The notes beneath the pieces were generated by a model. The model made no database searches. It was not told where the DNA came from and saw only the letters and a list, made by a program, of their open reading frames with translations. Shown here in pieces: positions 40,727 to 50,409 of a stretch of 64,000 nt of DNA (position 1 is its first letter; every line of letters begins with the position of its first letter). The stretch spans positions 1 through 64,000 of the forward strand of contig UQWA01000009.1 in NCBI GenBank assembly GCA_900544685.1, written 5' to 3'. Position numbers and translations under genes: made by a program. The DNA comes from an uncultured Lachnospiraceae bacterium (lineage in GTDB: Bacteria > Bacillota > Clostridia > Lachnospirales > Lachnospiraceae).

Positions 40727-41851
40727 ATGAAGAGAGATCCGTATTTAGTTATTGAATGGTCAGACAGAGAAAGTGAAGCAAGAGGATGGCTGGTAGTAGA
40801 TAGTATTGCAGATGAAAAATCTGCCGGTGGACTTCGTATGAGTCCTACCGTAAACCGGGTAGAAGTAGAACGTCTGGCACAGGTTATGTCTTATAAATAC
40901 CGTGCAGCAGAAGCGGTTTCCGGCGGATCCAAAGCAGGTATCATCTATGATTGTCATAAAGAAGATCATCTTGATGTTTTAAAGAGATTCCTGACAGCAA
41001 TGCGTCCATATACATTTGAAGGTGTAACAATCGGTGCCGATCTGGGAACCAACCCGGATGATATCCGTGCTATTAAGAAAGAACTGGGAATTGAAGACCG
41101 TCTGGCAAAATCCATTCGTGAAAATCCAGAAAGAGCGAAAAAAGCAAATGAAGATCTGGCAAAATTAAGAGAAGCCAGTGTAGAAGGGTTTTCAATGGAC
41201 CGTCTGGTTACCGGTTTTGGTGTGGCACAGGCGGCAGATCAGGCATGGAAACGTCTGCATGGTGATCAGAAAGCGAAAGTATCCATCCAGGGATTTGGAA
41301 GCGTTGGCGGAAGCTGTGCTCGTTATCTGCAGAAGATGGGATATCAGGTTGTAGCTATTTCCGATATCAATGGTATGTATTATAATGAAAATGGACTGGA
41401 CATTGCAGATCTGCTCGGAGCAAGAAACTTACTGGGTGAAGTAGATGTATCTAAGATGAAGACACCATGTGAAGTTCGCGGACGTGATGAATGGCTGGGA
41501 CTGGATGTTGATATTATCATCCCTGCAGCTGTTGAGGATATTATCAACAAAGAAACAGCACCTACCGTTCGTGCATCTCTGATCGTAGAAGGAGCAAATA
41601 TTCCGACTACAGAAGAAGCAGATGAAATTCTTCATAAGATGGGTGTTCATATTGTTCCTGACTTCATTGCAAACCAGGGATCCATTTGTTACTTCACATC
41701 TATCCAGAATGCAAAATGTGAGCCGACTCCGGAAGGCGTTATGGACCGCCTGAGTGATGTAATTCGAAGAGGCGTAGATAAGACATTTGACTATGCAAAA
41801 GAACATGGAGTAACAGAGCGAGAAGCAGCCTGGACTATTTTTGAAAAATAA
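40727..41851 (+). CDS. Glu/Leu/Phe/Val-family amino-acid dehydrogenase
   Basis: 374 residues. The catalytic Lys region is SGGSKAGIIYD; the dinucleotide-binding motif is VSIQGFGSVGGSCARYLQ; further on are VEGANIPTTEEAD and VPDFIANQGSICYF. It oxidatively deaminates an amino acid to the 2-oxoacid used by the neighbouring oxidoreductase. It is shorter than classical GDH (about 420-450) and carries SGGSKAG where GDH has PxGGGKGG, so glutamate is less certain and a branched-chain amino acid is possible. It lies 33 bp after the acyl-CoA synthetase. Confidence 0.88.
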   Translation: MKRDPYLVIEWSDRESEARGWLVVDSIADEKSAGGLRMSPTVNRVEVERLAQVMSYKYRAAEAVSGGSKAGIIYDCHKEDHLDVLKRFLTAMRPYTFEGVTIGADLGTNPDDIRAIKKELGIEDRLAKSIRENPERAKKANEDLAKLREASVEGFSMDRLVTGFGVAQAADQAWKRLHGDQKAKVSIQGFGSVGGSCARYLQKMGYQVVAISDINGMYYNENGLDIADLLGARNLLGEVDVSKMKTPCEVRGRDEWLGLDVDIIIPAAVEDIINKETAPTVRASLIVEGANIPTTEEADEILHKMGVHIVPDFIANQGSICYFTSIQNAKCEPTPEGVMDRLSDVIRRGVDKTFDYAKEHGVTEREAAWTIFEK

Positions 41852-41888
41852 CAAACAGAAAGGATGTTTGTAAAACAGAACGAATTTC

Positions 41889-41918
41889 ATACCAAGACTC
41901 CTGTGCGAGTCTTGGTAT
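41889..41918 (+). other. Perfect intercistronic hairpin
   Basis: ATACCAAGACTC and GAGTCTTGGTAT pair perfectly over 12 bp around CTGTGC, and the downstream strand is A-rich (AAAAATAAAGG) rather than T-rich. It therefore fits an mRNA processing or stabilising element between the dehydrogenase and permease genes better than a terminator. Confidence 0.55.
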
Positions 41919-41989
41919 AAAAATAAAGGAAAAGAAGATGAGAAATAAGAAGTTGATAAGGATGTAGATAAAAAGGTAGGAGGTAGCGT

Positions 41990-43351
41990 ATGGAGGAGAA
42001 GAAGAAAAAAATGTCATCGTTGGATGCAACCTTAATGGGAATCGGAGAAATTATTGGTGCCGGTATCTTCAGTATGACAGGCGTAGCAATTGGTGTTGCA
42101 GGTCCTGGTACCCCTATTACCTACTTATTGGCAGGTTTGTGTGCAATGATTTTGTGCCTGCCGTATATGAGTATTTCTTCTGCAATACCTGCAAAAGGTG
42201 GACAGTATCTGTATGTATCTCGATTTATTAAACCAGTTATGGGATTCTTGCTGGTTTGGAACATGATTTTTGAAACTTTAAACTTAAGTGTGCTCGGAAT
42301 TTCTACAGGACAGTACCTGCCTGTAATTTTTCCGTTCTTAACACCGAGAATGGCTGGTATCATCGTTGTTATTCTGATTACCATTGCATGTTTGTTTAAT
42401 ATTAATACATCTGCGAAAGTACAGAACCTGATGGTTGTTATGATCCTGGTTACACTTGGTTTATACATTTTCCTTGGGCTGCCTCAAATGAAGTATTTTA
42501 CCCTTCGTGATCTGATTACTGTAACCGGATGGACCGGAATCTTTACAGCGGTCAGCTATGTTCGAACCGCTGCATATGGTGCGATTGGACTGGTAAATAT
42601 GGCAGGCGAGATTGAAAATGCAAGAAAAGTAGTTCCGGCTTCCATTGCAAAAGCAACACTTGGATGTACAGCATTATATGCATTGGTAGCTTTAGTATCT
42701 GTAGGTGTCGTTCCTTGGAAAGACATGATTGATCAGCCGTTATCAACAGCAGCAAAGACATTTATGCCTGGATTCGCATTTAGCGTATTCGTTATCTGTG
42801 GAGCACTGTTTGGATTGCTGACAACCCTGTTAGCTATGACAATCAATTATAGCCGTGTTATCTGGGCAGCCGTAGATGATGGATTACTTCCAGGATTCTT
42901 GAAACCGCTGAACCGTCATGGTATTCCATATCGTATTATCCTGATCATGGGAGTTGTTGGTGTTGTTCCTATTATTCTGGATCTTCCGTTAAAACAGGTA
43001 TTCTCCATTATGAATGCACCTGGTATGCTGATCGGTCTGCTTGGTACATTACCGGCACTGATTGCACCAAAGAAACTGCCAAACAAATTTGCCAATGCAT
43101 GGTTTAGAGTACCGTTAAAAGTGATGTGGGTAGTTGTTATTATTCACTGCAGCGTAACAATGTTCTTCAGTTACACCTTGTTTACAAACTTAACAGTACC
43201 GATTATTGGCGGTATCATCGTATTCTATGGCGGTGGTATTGTATATTACTACATAAGAAAGAATTATCTGAAGAAAAAAGACGGAACCGATCTGGATGTT
43301 ATCTTGTCAACATATGATCCGGAATGGTTATCAGATGATCAGCCAGTATAG
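41990..43351 (+). CDS. APC-family amino-acid permease
   Basis: 453 residues, 12 hydrophobic helices. The N-terminal substrate-binding motif is GIGEIIGAGIFSMTGVA. The IGLVNMAGEIENARKVVPASI segment is the conserved loop of the APC superfamily. It starts with GGAGG upstream and belongs to the amino-acid fermentation cluster, so it most likely imports the amino acid that the dehydrogenase oxidises. Substrate not readable. Confidence 0.9.
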   Translation: MEEKKKKMSSLDATLMGIGEIIGAGIFSMTGVAIGVAGPGTPITYLLAGLCAMILCLPYMSISSAIPAKGGQYLYVSRFIKPVMGFLLVWNMIFETLNLSVLGISTGQYLPVIFPFLTPRMAGIIVVILITIACLFNINTSAKVQNLMVVMILVTLGLYIFLGLPQMKYFTLRDLITVTGWTGIFTAVSYVRTAAYGAIGLVNMAGEIENARKVVPASIAKATLGCTALYALVALVSVGVVPWKDMIDQPLSTAAKTFMPGFAFSVFVICGALFGLLTTLLAMTINYSRVIWAAVDDGLLPGFLKPLNRHGIPYRIILIMGVVGVVPIILDLPLKQVFSIMNAPGMLIGLLGTLPALIAPKKLPNKFANAWFRVPLKVMWVVVIIHCSVTMFFSYTLFTNLTVPIIGGIIVFYGGGIVYYYIRKNYLKKKDGTDLDVILSTYDPEWLSDDQPV

Positions 43352-43352
43352 A

Positions 43353-43382
43353 TTGATTGATTCGCAGGCAATGTGATATAAT
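43353..43382 (+). promoter_or_regulatory. Promoter of the GntR regulator gene
   Basis: TTGATT at 43353-43358 and TATAAT at 43377-43382 are 18 bp apart. No copy of the ATTGGT...ACCAAT palindrome was seen here, so the regulator probably does not control itself through that box. Confidence 0.6.
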
Positions 43383-43466
43383 CAGTTGTGAGATGCTCCC
43401 ACCTCTCGCAGTGAGAATGCTGATGCGTTCTTGAATAAAGCAAACTGTATATGAAAGGAAAACGCT

Positions 43467-44183
43467 ATGAGTTCTCAACCATTCAAAATGAAACCGATTA
43501 AGCGAGAATTAGTACATGCTAAAATAGCAGATGCTATGATGCAATATATAGCAGAAAATCATCTGACCGATGGAGATAAACTTCCTCCGGAACGGGAAAT
43601 GGCGGCTTATTTCGACACAAGCCGCAATTCAGTGCGAGAAGCACTGCGGGTTCTGGAATCCAATGGAATTGTAGAAATTCGTCAGGGAAGTGGAATTTTT
43701 ATTCGGACAAATGGTAAAGAAAATTCCTTTTATGAACACGCCTGGAAAATTAATTATATGGAATTACTGGATGTAAAAGATATGTTGGAAGTGGGGCTTG
43801 CGAAGACAATTTGTGGTAAATTGGATGAAACACAGCTTCGACAGCTGGAAACACAGATCGTATTGATGGAAGAACTGGCAGAGGAGAATGCATATAATCC
43901 GGAGATAGATGGGATCTTTCATAAAATGCTATGGGGGATGTCATCGAATAAGACACTGGTCGATTTGCTTAATAAGATGTTTGAGCAGCTGAGAGAATAC
44001 TGGAGAACACTGAAAGGCGAAGAAAAAATGTGGCTTCTGACTGTTCCGTATCACAGACAGCTATTCGAAGCAATACGTGATGACAGGAAAAGCTGTGCCG
44101 AGGAAGCAATTAATCGAATTACACAAATTGACAAAGATATTACTGTTTGGATGCAGAAAACTACGAAACCATTCAAAGCATAA
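43467..44183 (+). CDS. GntR-family regulator, FadR/PdhR subfamily (FCD domain)
   Basis: 238 residues. The winged helix-turn-helix is DKLPPEREMAAYFDTSRNSVREALRVLESNGIVEIRQGSG, and the C-terminal all-helical FCD domain is preserved (VGLAKTICGKLDE, FHKMLWGMSSNKTLVDLLNKMF, YHRQLFEAIRDD), with its metal-ligand-like His residues. Its subfamily binds TGGT-N3-ACCA boxes and the palindrome at 35967 fits exactly. It likely responds to a 2-oxoacid or acyl-CoA of the pathway. Confidence 0.9.
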   Translation: MSSQPFKMKPIKRELVHAKIADAMMQYIAENHLTDGDKLPPEREMAAYFDTSRNSVREALRVLESNGIVEIRQGSGIFIRTNGKENSFYEHAWKINYMELLDVKDMLEVGLAKTICGKLDETQLRQLETQIVLMEELAEENAYNPEIDGIFHKMLWGMSSNKTLVDLLNKMFEQLREYWRTLKGEEKMWLLTVPYHRQLFEAIRDDRKSCAEEAINRITQIDKDITVWMQKTTKPFKA

Positions 44184-44188
44184 AGATG

Positions 44189-44226
44189 AGAAGCTCTCTA
44201 CGTAAAGTGGGGAGCTCTCTTTTTGT
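44189..44226 (+). terminator. Terminator after the GntR gene
   Basis: GAGAAGCTCTC and GGGGAGCTCTC pair with one bulged A, then TTTTT. Confidence 0.75.
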
Positions 44227-44369
44227 GATGTAAGAAATTTCAACAGAATTTCCTATATCAAATTTACAAAAAGCATACTAATTTTAGGATAGTAATGAGG
44301 CTGTTTTCTGGCATATTCTTATAATATAACCAGAAAACTGTATATGCGATATGAAGGGAGGATATGAGT

Positions 44370-46097
44370 ATGTACACGAAAGCAGTGATTGGCAAACGAA
44401 AATTACAAATGATGTTTCTTACAATACTGATGTTTATCGGATTGTTGGCATGGGGAGTTCCGGCTGCTGCCCAGACGAAGGAGATCATTTGTGATGACTA
44501 TGGAAGGAATTATTCCATAGAATTTAATTCAGAATACCAAAAAAGCACGACGGAAGTAGTAATTAAAAATGCAACATCTGGAAAAATGAAGCTGGATATT
44601 ACTGTAAAAACAGTCAGGACAAAAACATATCCAAGTGACAAATTAAAACAGTTCTCATGGAATGATTTTATGGTGTCAAGAGAAATGAGTGGGTATATTG
44701 TTATGGAACCTGGAGAAGAGCAAACGATAGAATTTTTGTTCAGATCAGACTATGCAGGGCAATCCAGTATCCGAGTGACAACTTCGAAGGCAACTGTATC
44801 AGAGAACGGTGGAATAACATTTCAGGCAGCAAAAAAAATTGCTGTGAACAGTGAAGAGAAGGGCGTGATACGTTCAGGAGACAGCGGTGGAATATATCAG
44901 TATGCGAGATATTTTTCCTTTACTACAAAAGAGCGGCGTCAGCAGACGATATTACTTGCAGGTGAACGAGGAAAAACAGTTCATGCAAGTATATATAGAA
45001 GCAATGATATTGCAATGAAGTCACCTCTGCTGACTTTGACATCTGACGATGCTGAGAAGAGAGGCAGTGTATGGCTTGATCCTGGAACATATGTAGTAGC
45101 AGTTGGATTCCGTAAATCTCCAGGAATGTATGCATCCTATTGTTTTCAGCTGGGAGGCAGAAATTATATTCCGGCAACCGGAGTATCGCTGACTTGTAAC
45201 ACAAATAAGCTGACGATTGATTCCGGAATTACAAAAAAACCAAAGACATTTACATTTACAGCAACTACGATACCTGCAAACAGTGATGATAAACTTTCCG
45301 ATATTTTGGTGGGTGGAAATATTCGTTCTGATATGTATGAGATTAAGGGCGCTGTGAAAGGAAAAAACAAAGCAACATTTACGATAACTTATAAAGGTTA
45401 TCCCTATACTGCAGGTAATAATACGATAAAGGTTAAAACGTCAAATGGATTGCAGTCCAAGGGATTTTCAGTATTTGCAAAAGCAGGAACCCCGAGTGTT
45501 TATAAATATTATGTATATCCAAACCAGATAGAGCTTTATGGAGTATTCCGCGGAGCATCAGGAACCCGTGGAGTGAATGTATATCTGAAATCCGGAAATA
45601 AATGGATCAAACAGAAACAGCAAAGTAATGGTTCTGTAATTGTGAAAAAACTGAAACCAAATACACGTTATGAATTCAAACTGACAGAAGCTGCTAAACG
45701 GGCTGATGGTAAATGGATAGAGGGAAAACCACTTTACAGAAGTATTCGGACACAGAAGAATACAAAACCAGAAGTGAAATCCATAAAGGTATCTAATGTC
45801 AGAGAAGATTATAGCTGGAAAAGGATACGTTATTCATCAACCAGTGTAAAATGGTATAAGAGTTATTATACCAGATATCGAGTGACGGTTACTTTAAAGA
45901 AAAAATTGCCGGCAAACCAGAAGATGGAAATCGATGGACATCTGGTAGCAGGAAAAGGAAACCAATACACCATAAACCTTTCAATCGGAGGAAGAAAGAA
46001 AGGAAAAAATACAACACTGACTTTGCAGACGTATAGTGAAAAAGGAAATATTAATAGCTACGGCAATATTTTGAAAAAAAAGATTCGATTAAAATAA
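44370..46097 (+). CDS. Secreted basic protein of unknown function with beta-sandwich-like repeats
   Basis: The ATG at 44370 suits the AGGGAGG at 44355-44361 better than the one at 44364. A signal peptide (MYTKAVIGKRKLQMMFLTILM then FIGLLAWGVPAAAQ) precedes about 545 mature residues, strongly basic toward the end. The segment around residues 150-270 looks like a pre-peptidase C-terminal (PPC) jelly-roll, with FSFTTKERRQQTILL and WLDPGTYVVAVGF. A fibronectin-III-like module follows near SVYKYYVYPNQIELYGV...RYEFKLTEAAKR. No catalytic motif. Probably a cell-surface or matrix protein; the cationic tail may bind the wall. Confidence 0.7.
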   Translation: MYTKAVIGKRKLQMMFLTILMFIGLLAWGVPAAAQTKEIICDDYGRNYSIEFNSEYQKSTTEVVIKNATSGKMKLDITVKTVRTKTYPSDKLKQFSWNDFMVSREMSGYIVMEPGEEQTIEFLFRSDYAGQSSIRVTTSKATVSENGGITFQAAKKIAVNSEEKGVIRSGDSGGIYQYARYFSFTTKERRQQTILLAGERGKTVHASIYRSNDIAMKSPLLTLTSDDAEKRGSVWLDPGTYVVAVGFRKSPGMYASYCFQLGGRNYIPATGVSLTCNTNKLTIDSGITKKPKTFTFTATTIPANSDDKLSDILVGGNIRSDMYEIKGAVKGKNKATFTITYKGYPYTAGNNTIKVKTSNGLQSKGFSVFAKAGTPSVYKYYVYPNQIELYGVFRGASGTRGVNVYLKSGNKWIKQKQQSNGSVIVKKLKPNTRYEFKLTEAAKRADGKWIEGKPLYRSIRTQKNTKPEVKSIKVSNVREDYSWKRIRYSSTSVKWYKSYYTRYRVTVTLKKKLPANQKMEIDGHLVAGKGNQYTINLSIGGRKKGKNTTLTLQTYSEKGNINSYGNILKKKIRLK

Positions 46098-46105
46098 AAA
46101 AACAG

Positions 46106-46134
46106 TTGACAGAAGTGATATGAATCTGTATAAT
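46106..46134 (+). promoter_or_regulatory. Promoter of the tRNA-Leu gene
   Basis: TTGACA at 46106-46111 and TATAAT at 46129-46134 are exactly 17 bp apart, ending 33 bp before the tRNA. Confidence 0.85.
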
Positions 46135-46167
46135 TGGTTCTTGGTTGCAGTAGTGACCAGGAATCAT

Positions 46168-46252
46168 GCAGGAGTGGCGGAATTGGCAGACGCGCAGGCT
46201 TCAGGTGCCTGTGGTCGTTAAGACCGTGTGGGTTCAAGTCCCATCTCCTGCA
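46168..46252 (+). tRNA. tRNA-Leu(CAG)
   Basis: The 7-bp acceptor stem GCAGGAG/CTCCTGC, a D-arm with GCGGAATTGGCAGAC, the anticodon stem CAGGC/GCCTG with loop TTCAGGT (anticodon CAG), a long variable arm (TGGTCGTTAAGACCG) and the T-arm with GGTTCAAGTCC give a class II tRNA of 85 nt reading CUG. The discriminator base is A and CCA is not encoded. Confidence 0.97.
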
Positions 46253-46269
46253 TTTTTTTAAAATAAAAA

Positions 46270-46322
46270 GGAGCGTCGCAAAACACTGATGAATCAGTGA
46301 AGCGATGCTCCTTCTTTTTTTT
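46270..46322. terminator. Bidirectional terminator after tRNA-Leu
   Basis: GGAGCGTCGC and GCGATGCTCC pair with an inner CACTGAT/ATCAGTG stem, followed by TTCTTTTTTTT. It serves the tRNA and the convergent MATE gene. Confidence 0.8.
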
Positions 46323-46352
46323 GTAAAACAGTGATTCCATGATTACATGAAA

Positions 46353-47720
46353 TCACTGCCTTGAGGAGAGGGTGGTTTGCAACCGTCCATTTCTTGTGAT
46401 CCAGAAGAAGGTTCCTGTGAAAATAATTCCTTTCACAATGGTAGTAGAAGAAAATGCCCACCAGATACCGTTCAGTCCTAAAGAAGTATTTCCAAGGATC
46501 ATAGCTAATGGGATTCTTGAACTCGTAAAGAGAATACTGATGATACTGCATAGATTTGTTTTGCCAAGTCCTGATATGGCTCCAATGGTAGTAAGTTCTA
46601 TACACAAAAATGCTTCACTGAATCCGATAATAACCAGATAGTTTATAGCAGTCGCGATAGCGGAAGGTTCATGGAAGAAGACAGAAGCAATTGGGGTTGG
46701 CGCAAAAATGAAGATTAAGGTAATCAGTAATCCCCAGATACCTACAGTCCAAAGTGAAACCCGATATCCTTTTTTGACTCGATCTATTTTTTCTGCTCCG
46801 TAGTTTTGGGCAGTAAATGCATTTAAAGCAGCTGCAAAACCATCTGCGGTATTCCAGGATACGGATTCGATCTGGCCACCAACTCGTAAGGTAGCGACTG
46901 CTTCAGCTCCAAATCCAGATACCATCCTGGTAATCAGCATAGAGATCATACAGTATACCATGCCCTGAATTCCGGTTGGAATACCAATCTTGCAGATACC
47001 CTTCAGATATTTTGTGGACATTCCACCAATCAGATGAATTCCTTTTAGTACGTTCTCTTTTTTTGACCAGATAATTCCAAGTATCATGATACCCATGACA
47101 ATGAACTGGGCTGTAACAGTGGCAATTGCGGCACCGATGACGCCAAGTTTTGGCAATGGACCCGGACCCAGAATTAACAGTGGATCCAGAATCATATTTG
47201 TTACCAGTCCTACCAGATTCGCGACAAATGGTGTCTTGGAATCTCCCTGTGCAGTATAGAGACCAGTCAGAGTGATGGTCATAAAGGAAAACACGATCAG
47301 GCCACATGCAATTTGAGTATAGGAAATGGCAGCATTATAGGCTTCCGCATCACTCAGATTAAAAAAGCCCACCATCTGGCGGACAAAAATCAGAGAGAAG
47401 AGTGCAAAGATCAATCCCATATACAGTGCTATCTGTACAGCTGTTTGAGCATATTTATGAGCTTTTTCCCTATCCCCGCTGCCAATACACTGGGCTACCT
47501 GCACCTGTCCACCCATTCTGGCAATGGAAGACAACCCCTGAGAGAACCAGGTAAACATGCCGCCGACACCTACTCCGGCTACGGCTTTTGATCCAAGAAG
47601 TCCAATCCATGCCATATCTGTAATATTATACAACGTTCCGAGAAAAGACGATGCCATGATAGGAATCGCAAGTTTTGTCAGGGTCTTTAGAATCGGCCCC
47701 TTTGTTAAATTTCCGTCCAA
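46353..47720 (-). CDS. MATE-family efflux transporter
   Basis: About 455 residues with 12 hydrophobic helices in two halves (LTKLAIPIMASSFLGTLYNITDMAWIGLLGS; ICKIGIPTGIQGMVYCMISMLIT). No ATG lies near the N terminus. A TTG at 47720 has GAGGA 8 bp upstream and gives MDGNLTKGPIL; the in-frame TTG at 47735 lies inside the Shine-Dalgarno sequence. It exports drugs or metabolites with a Na+ or H+ gradient. It is the second MATE gene in the window and not closely similar in sequence to the one at 18850. Confidence 0.88.
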   Translation of the reverse strand: MDGNLTKGPILKTLTKLAIPIMASSFLGTLYNITDMAWIGLLGSKAVAGVGVGGMFTWFSQGLSSIARMGGQVQVAQCIGSGDREKAHKYAQTAVQIALYMGLIFALFSLIFVRQMVGFFNLSDAEAYNAAISYTQIACGLIVFSFMTITLTGLYTAQGDSKTPFVANLVGLVTNMILDPLLILGPGPLPKLGVIGAAIATVTAQFIVMGIMILGIIWSKKENVLKGIHLIGGMSTKYLKGICKIGIPTGIQGMVYCMISMLITRMVSGFGAEAVATLRVGGQIESVSWNTADGFAAALNAFTAQNYGAEKIDRVKKGYRVSLWTVGIWGLLITLIFIFAPTPIASVFFHEPSAIATAINYLVIIGFSEAFLCIELTTIGAISGLGKTNLCSIISILFTSSRIPLAMILGNTSLGLNGIWWAFSSTTIVKGIIFTGTFFWITRNGRLQTTLSSRQ

Positions 47721-47918
47721 AATAATGATCCTCAAATCTTTCTTACAATCTCATACAACACGATCATAACATCTTTATGATATAAAAACAATCTTTCAGA
47801 TCTATTCTGTACCGAATTGGATACTCTTTTACTGTTCACTGGGTGACTTGATTCATGAGGATATTTTCTGTACAATAAAAACTATAGTGAATCATGTTGC
47901 AGAAGGAGAAAACATATC

Positions 47919-48461
47919 ATGAGCAGTTATATTACAACTTACACCAGAAAACATTTTGATCCGGTACATCCGGATCCAGAGAGAATCGTTATTGAAGATA
48001 TTGCACATGCGTTATCTCTTTTGTGCCGCGGAAACGGGCATGTGACCACGTTTTGGTCAGTGGGACAGCATTGTATTTGTTGTGCAAAAGAGGCGGCAGG
48101 ACGGGGACTTTCTGACCGAATCGTGCTGGCCTGTCTTCTTCATGATGCCAGTGAATGTTACATGTCTGATGTGCCACGCCCTTTTAAGCAGACGATGCGG
48201 GAGTATATCTGTCAGGAAGAGACACTTCTGAGCATGGTCTACACCAGATATCTTGGTACAGATTTGACAGCAGAAGAACAAAAACAGATAAAAGAAATTG
48301 ATGATGACCTGTTATGGTATGATATGACAAAATTGCTGGATGAACCACAGGGAGGAGAAGCCCCGGAACTTCATTTTGAACTGGATTATACCGTGCAGCC
48401 GTTTGAAGAAGTAGAGCGGGAGTATCTGGAAATATTCAAAAAGTATTATGGGGTGAAATAA
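47919..48461 (+). CDS. HD-domain phosphohydrolase (YfbR-like)
   Basis: 180 residues. The HD motif is LLHDASECYMSDVPRP, with a further conserved His in WSVGQHCICC and Asp in EIDDDLLWYDM. The order fits the YfbR-type 5'-deoxynucleotidase relatives. AAGGAG precedes the ATG. The broken beta-galactosidase starts 45 bp later on the same strand. Confidence 0.82.
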   Translation: MSSYITTYTRKHFDPVHPDPERIVIEDIAHALSLLCRGNGHVTTFWSVGQHCICCAKEAAGRGLSDRIVLACLLHDASECYMSDVPRPFKQTMREYICQEETLLSMVYTRYLGTDLTAEEQKQIKEIDDDLLWYDMTKLLDEPQGGEAPELHFELDYTVQPFEEVEREYLEIFKKYYGVK

Positions 48462-48506
48462 CCACCTGTTATTCCTGCTTTGATTTGGTATGCTTATTTG
48501 AGCAAT

Positions 48507-50397
48507 ATGGAATTTAGAACGGATAAATTACTTCATGGAGGAGATTATGATTCGGAACAGTGGCTGAAGCGACCGGATATTCTGGCAAAGGATCTGGATA
48601 TGCTGGAAGAATCTGGCTGTAATGTTGTCAGTCTCGGCATTTTTTCCTGGTCCACACTGGAACCGGAAGAAGGGGTATTTTACTTTGAATGGCTGAAAGA
48701 AATTATTGATAAATTATATCAGAGAGGGATCAGCACGATCTTGGATACCCCGTCCGGAGCCCGCCCGAAATGGATGGCAGACAAGTATCCGGAGGTACTT
48801 CGTGTGGATGAGAATGGGCACAGAAATCTCTTCGGTTTCCACCACAATCACTGTTATACCTCTCCGGTATACAGAGAAAAAGTACATACGATTAATAAAA
48901 AACTGGCGCAGGAAGTAGCTGCACATCCGGGCGTGATTCTGTGGCACATTTCCAATGAATATGGGGGGAGAATGTTACTGTCCGCTGTGTCAGGATGCAT
49001 TCCGTAAATGGCTGAAAGAAAAATATCAGACAATCGAGAACTTGAATGACCGGTGGTGTACCACCTTCTGGAGCCATACTTATAACAGTTTTGACCAGAT
49101 TGAAACGTCGTCTAAGATCGGTGAGACACAGCTTCATGCACTGAATCTGGACTTGAAACAATTTGTGACACATCAGACCGCAGATTTTATTCATGCAGAG
49201 ATTGCAGCGGTTCGTGATGGCGGAAGTGATCTTCCAACGACAGCCAACCTGATGCGTTCCCTGAAGGGGAAACCATTTTTCCAGATGGAATCCTGTCCGA
49301 TTTCTACCAACTGGCAGAGCGTCAGCAAATTAAAGAAACCGGGTATGCTTTTTGCTCAGTCCATGCAGGCTATTGCCCACGGAGGGGAAGGTGCATTGTA
49401 TTTCCAGATTCGTCAGAGCCGTGGTGCTTCTGAGAAGTTCCATGGAGCAGTGATTGACCACTATGGCGGCAATGATACCAGAGTCTTCAAAGAAGTATCC
49501 AAGGTGGGAGCAACCTTAAAAGAACTGAAGGAACTGGCTGGAACGACCATGGACAGTCCGGTGGCTATGATCTACGACTGGGACAGCCAGTGGGCGATGG
49601 AAGACAGCCAGGGTCCAAGAAATAAAGGACTGCATTATCTGGAAAACCTGCTGAAGTATTACAGGGGATTCCGTAAACAGGGCATCAGTGTGGATCTGAT
49701 TGATCAGACCTGTGATGTGGAAAAATATAAAATACTGGTTCTGCCGATGGTCTATATGTTCAAAGAGGGCTTCGCAGAAAAGGTGCGTGCCTTTGTGGAA
49801 AATGGAGGTACTTTGATTACCAGTTACTGGTCCGGGATCGCAGATGATACGGACCGCTGCTATCTGGAAGGAACTCCACACGGACTGATGGATGTGCTGG
49901 GAATCCGTAGTACGGAAATTGATGGCCTGTATGACTGGGAAGAGAATGAATTTGTCCCAGTAGAAGGAAACGAACTGGGACTGGATCAGACTTATACCTG
50001 CAAATACCTGTGTGACCTGGTGGAACTGCGGGGAGCAAAGAGCCTGATGACTTACGGAAAAGACTTCTATGCAGGATATGCGGCATTGACAGTAAATGAA
50101 TATGGAAAGGGCAGAGCCTGGTATGTGGCAGCCGATGCAGACAAAGATTTTTTTGCTGATTTCCTGAAAAAAGTAGTGGAAGAAAATCAAATCAGCTGTG
50201 GCATAAAAGGAGATATTCCAGATGCGCTGGAGATCACCGTAAGAGAAAGCGAAGAAGCAAAATATTACCTGTATCAGAACTTTGGAACAGAAGCGGTACA
50301 GATTCCGGTACCGGAAAAGGAAGCATCCTGGCTGTATGGCAGCGGGGATGAAAAACTGGAAGTGTATGGACTGGCAGTGGCGAAAATAACAAAATAA
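48507..50397 (+). pseudogene. GH42 beta-galactosidase, frameshifted
   Basis: The first frame encodes the N terminus (MEFRTDKLLHGGDYDSEQWL, SLGIFSWSTLEPEEG) up to the acid/base motif HISNEYGG. The next frame continues with GECYCPLCQDAFRKWLKEKY, the nucleophile region FFQMESCPISTNWQS, and the C-terminal domains. The break falls in a run of six G at 48963-48968; five G would restore one frame of about 630 residues, the family length. Cys of CYCPLC would bind Zn. No signal peptide. The start is uncertain: no good ribosome site is seen before 48507. The first frame stops at 49007. A sequencing error, a real null allele or slippage-based switching are all possible. Confidence 0.85.
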
Positions 50398-50409
50398 GAA
50401 AGATGAGAG

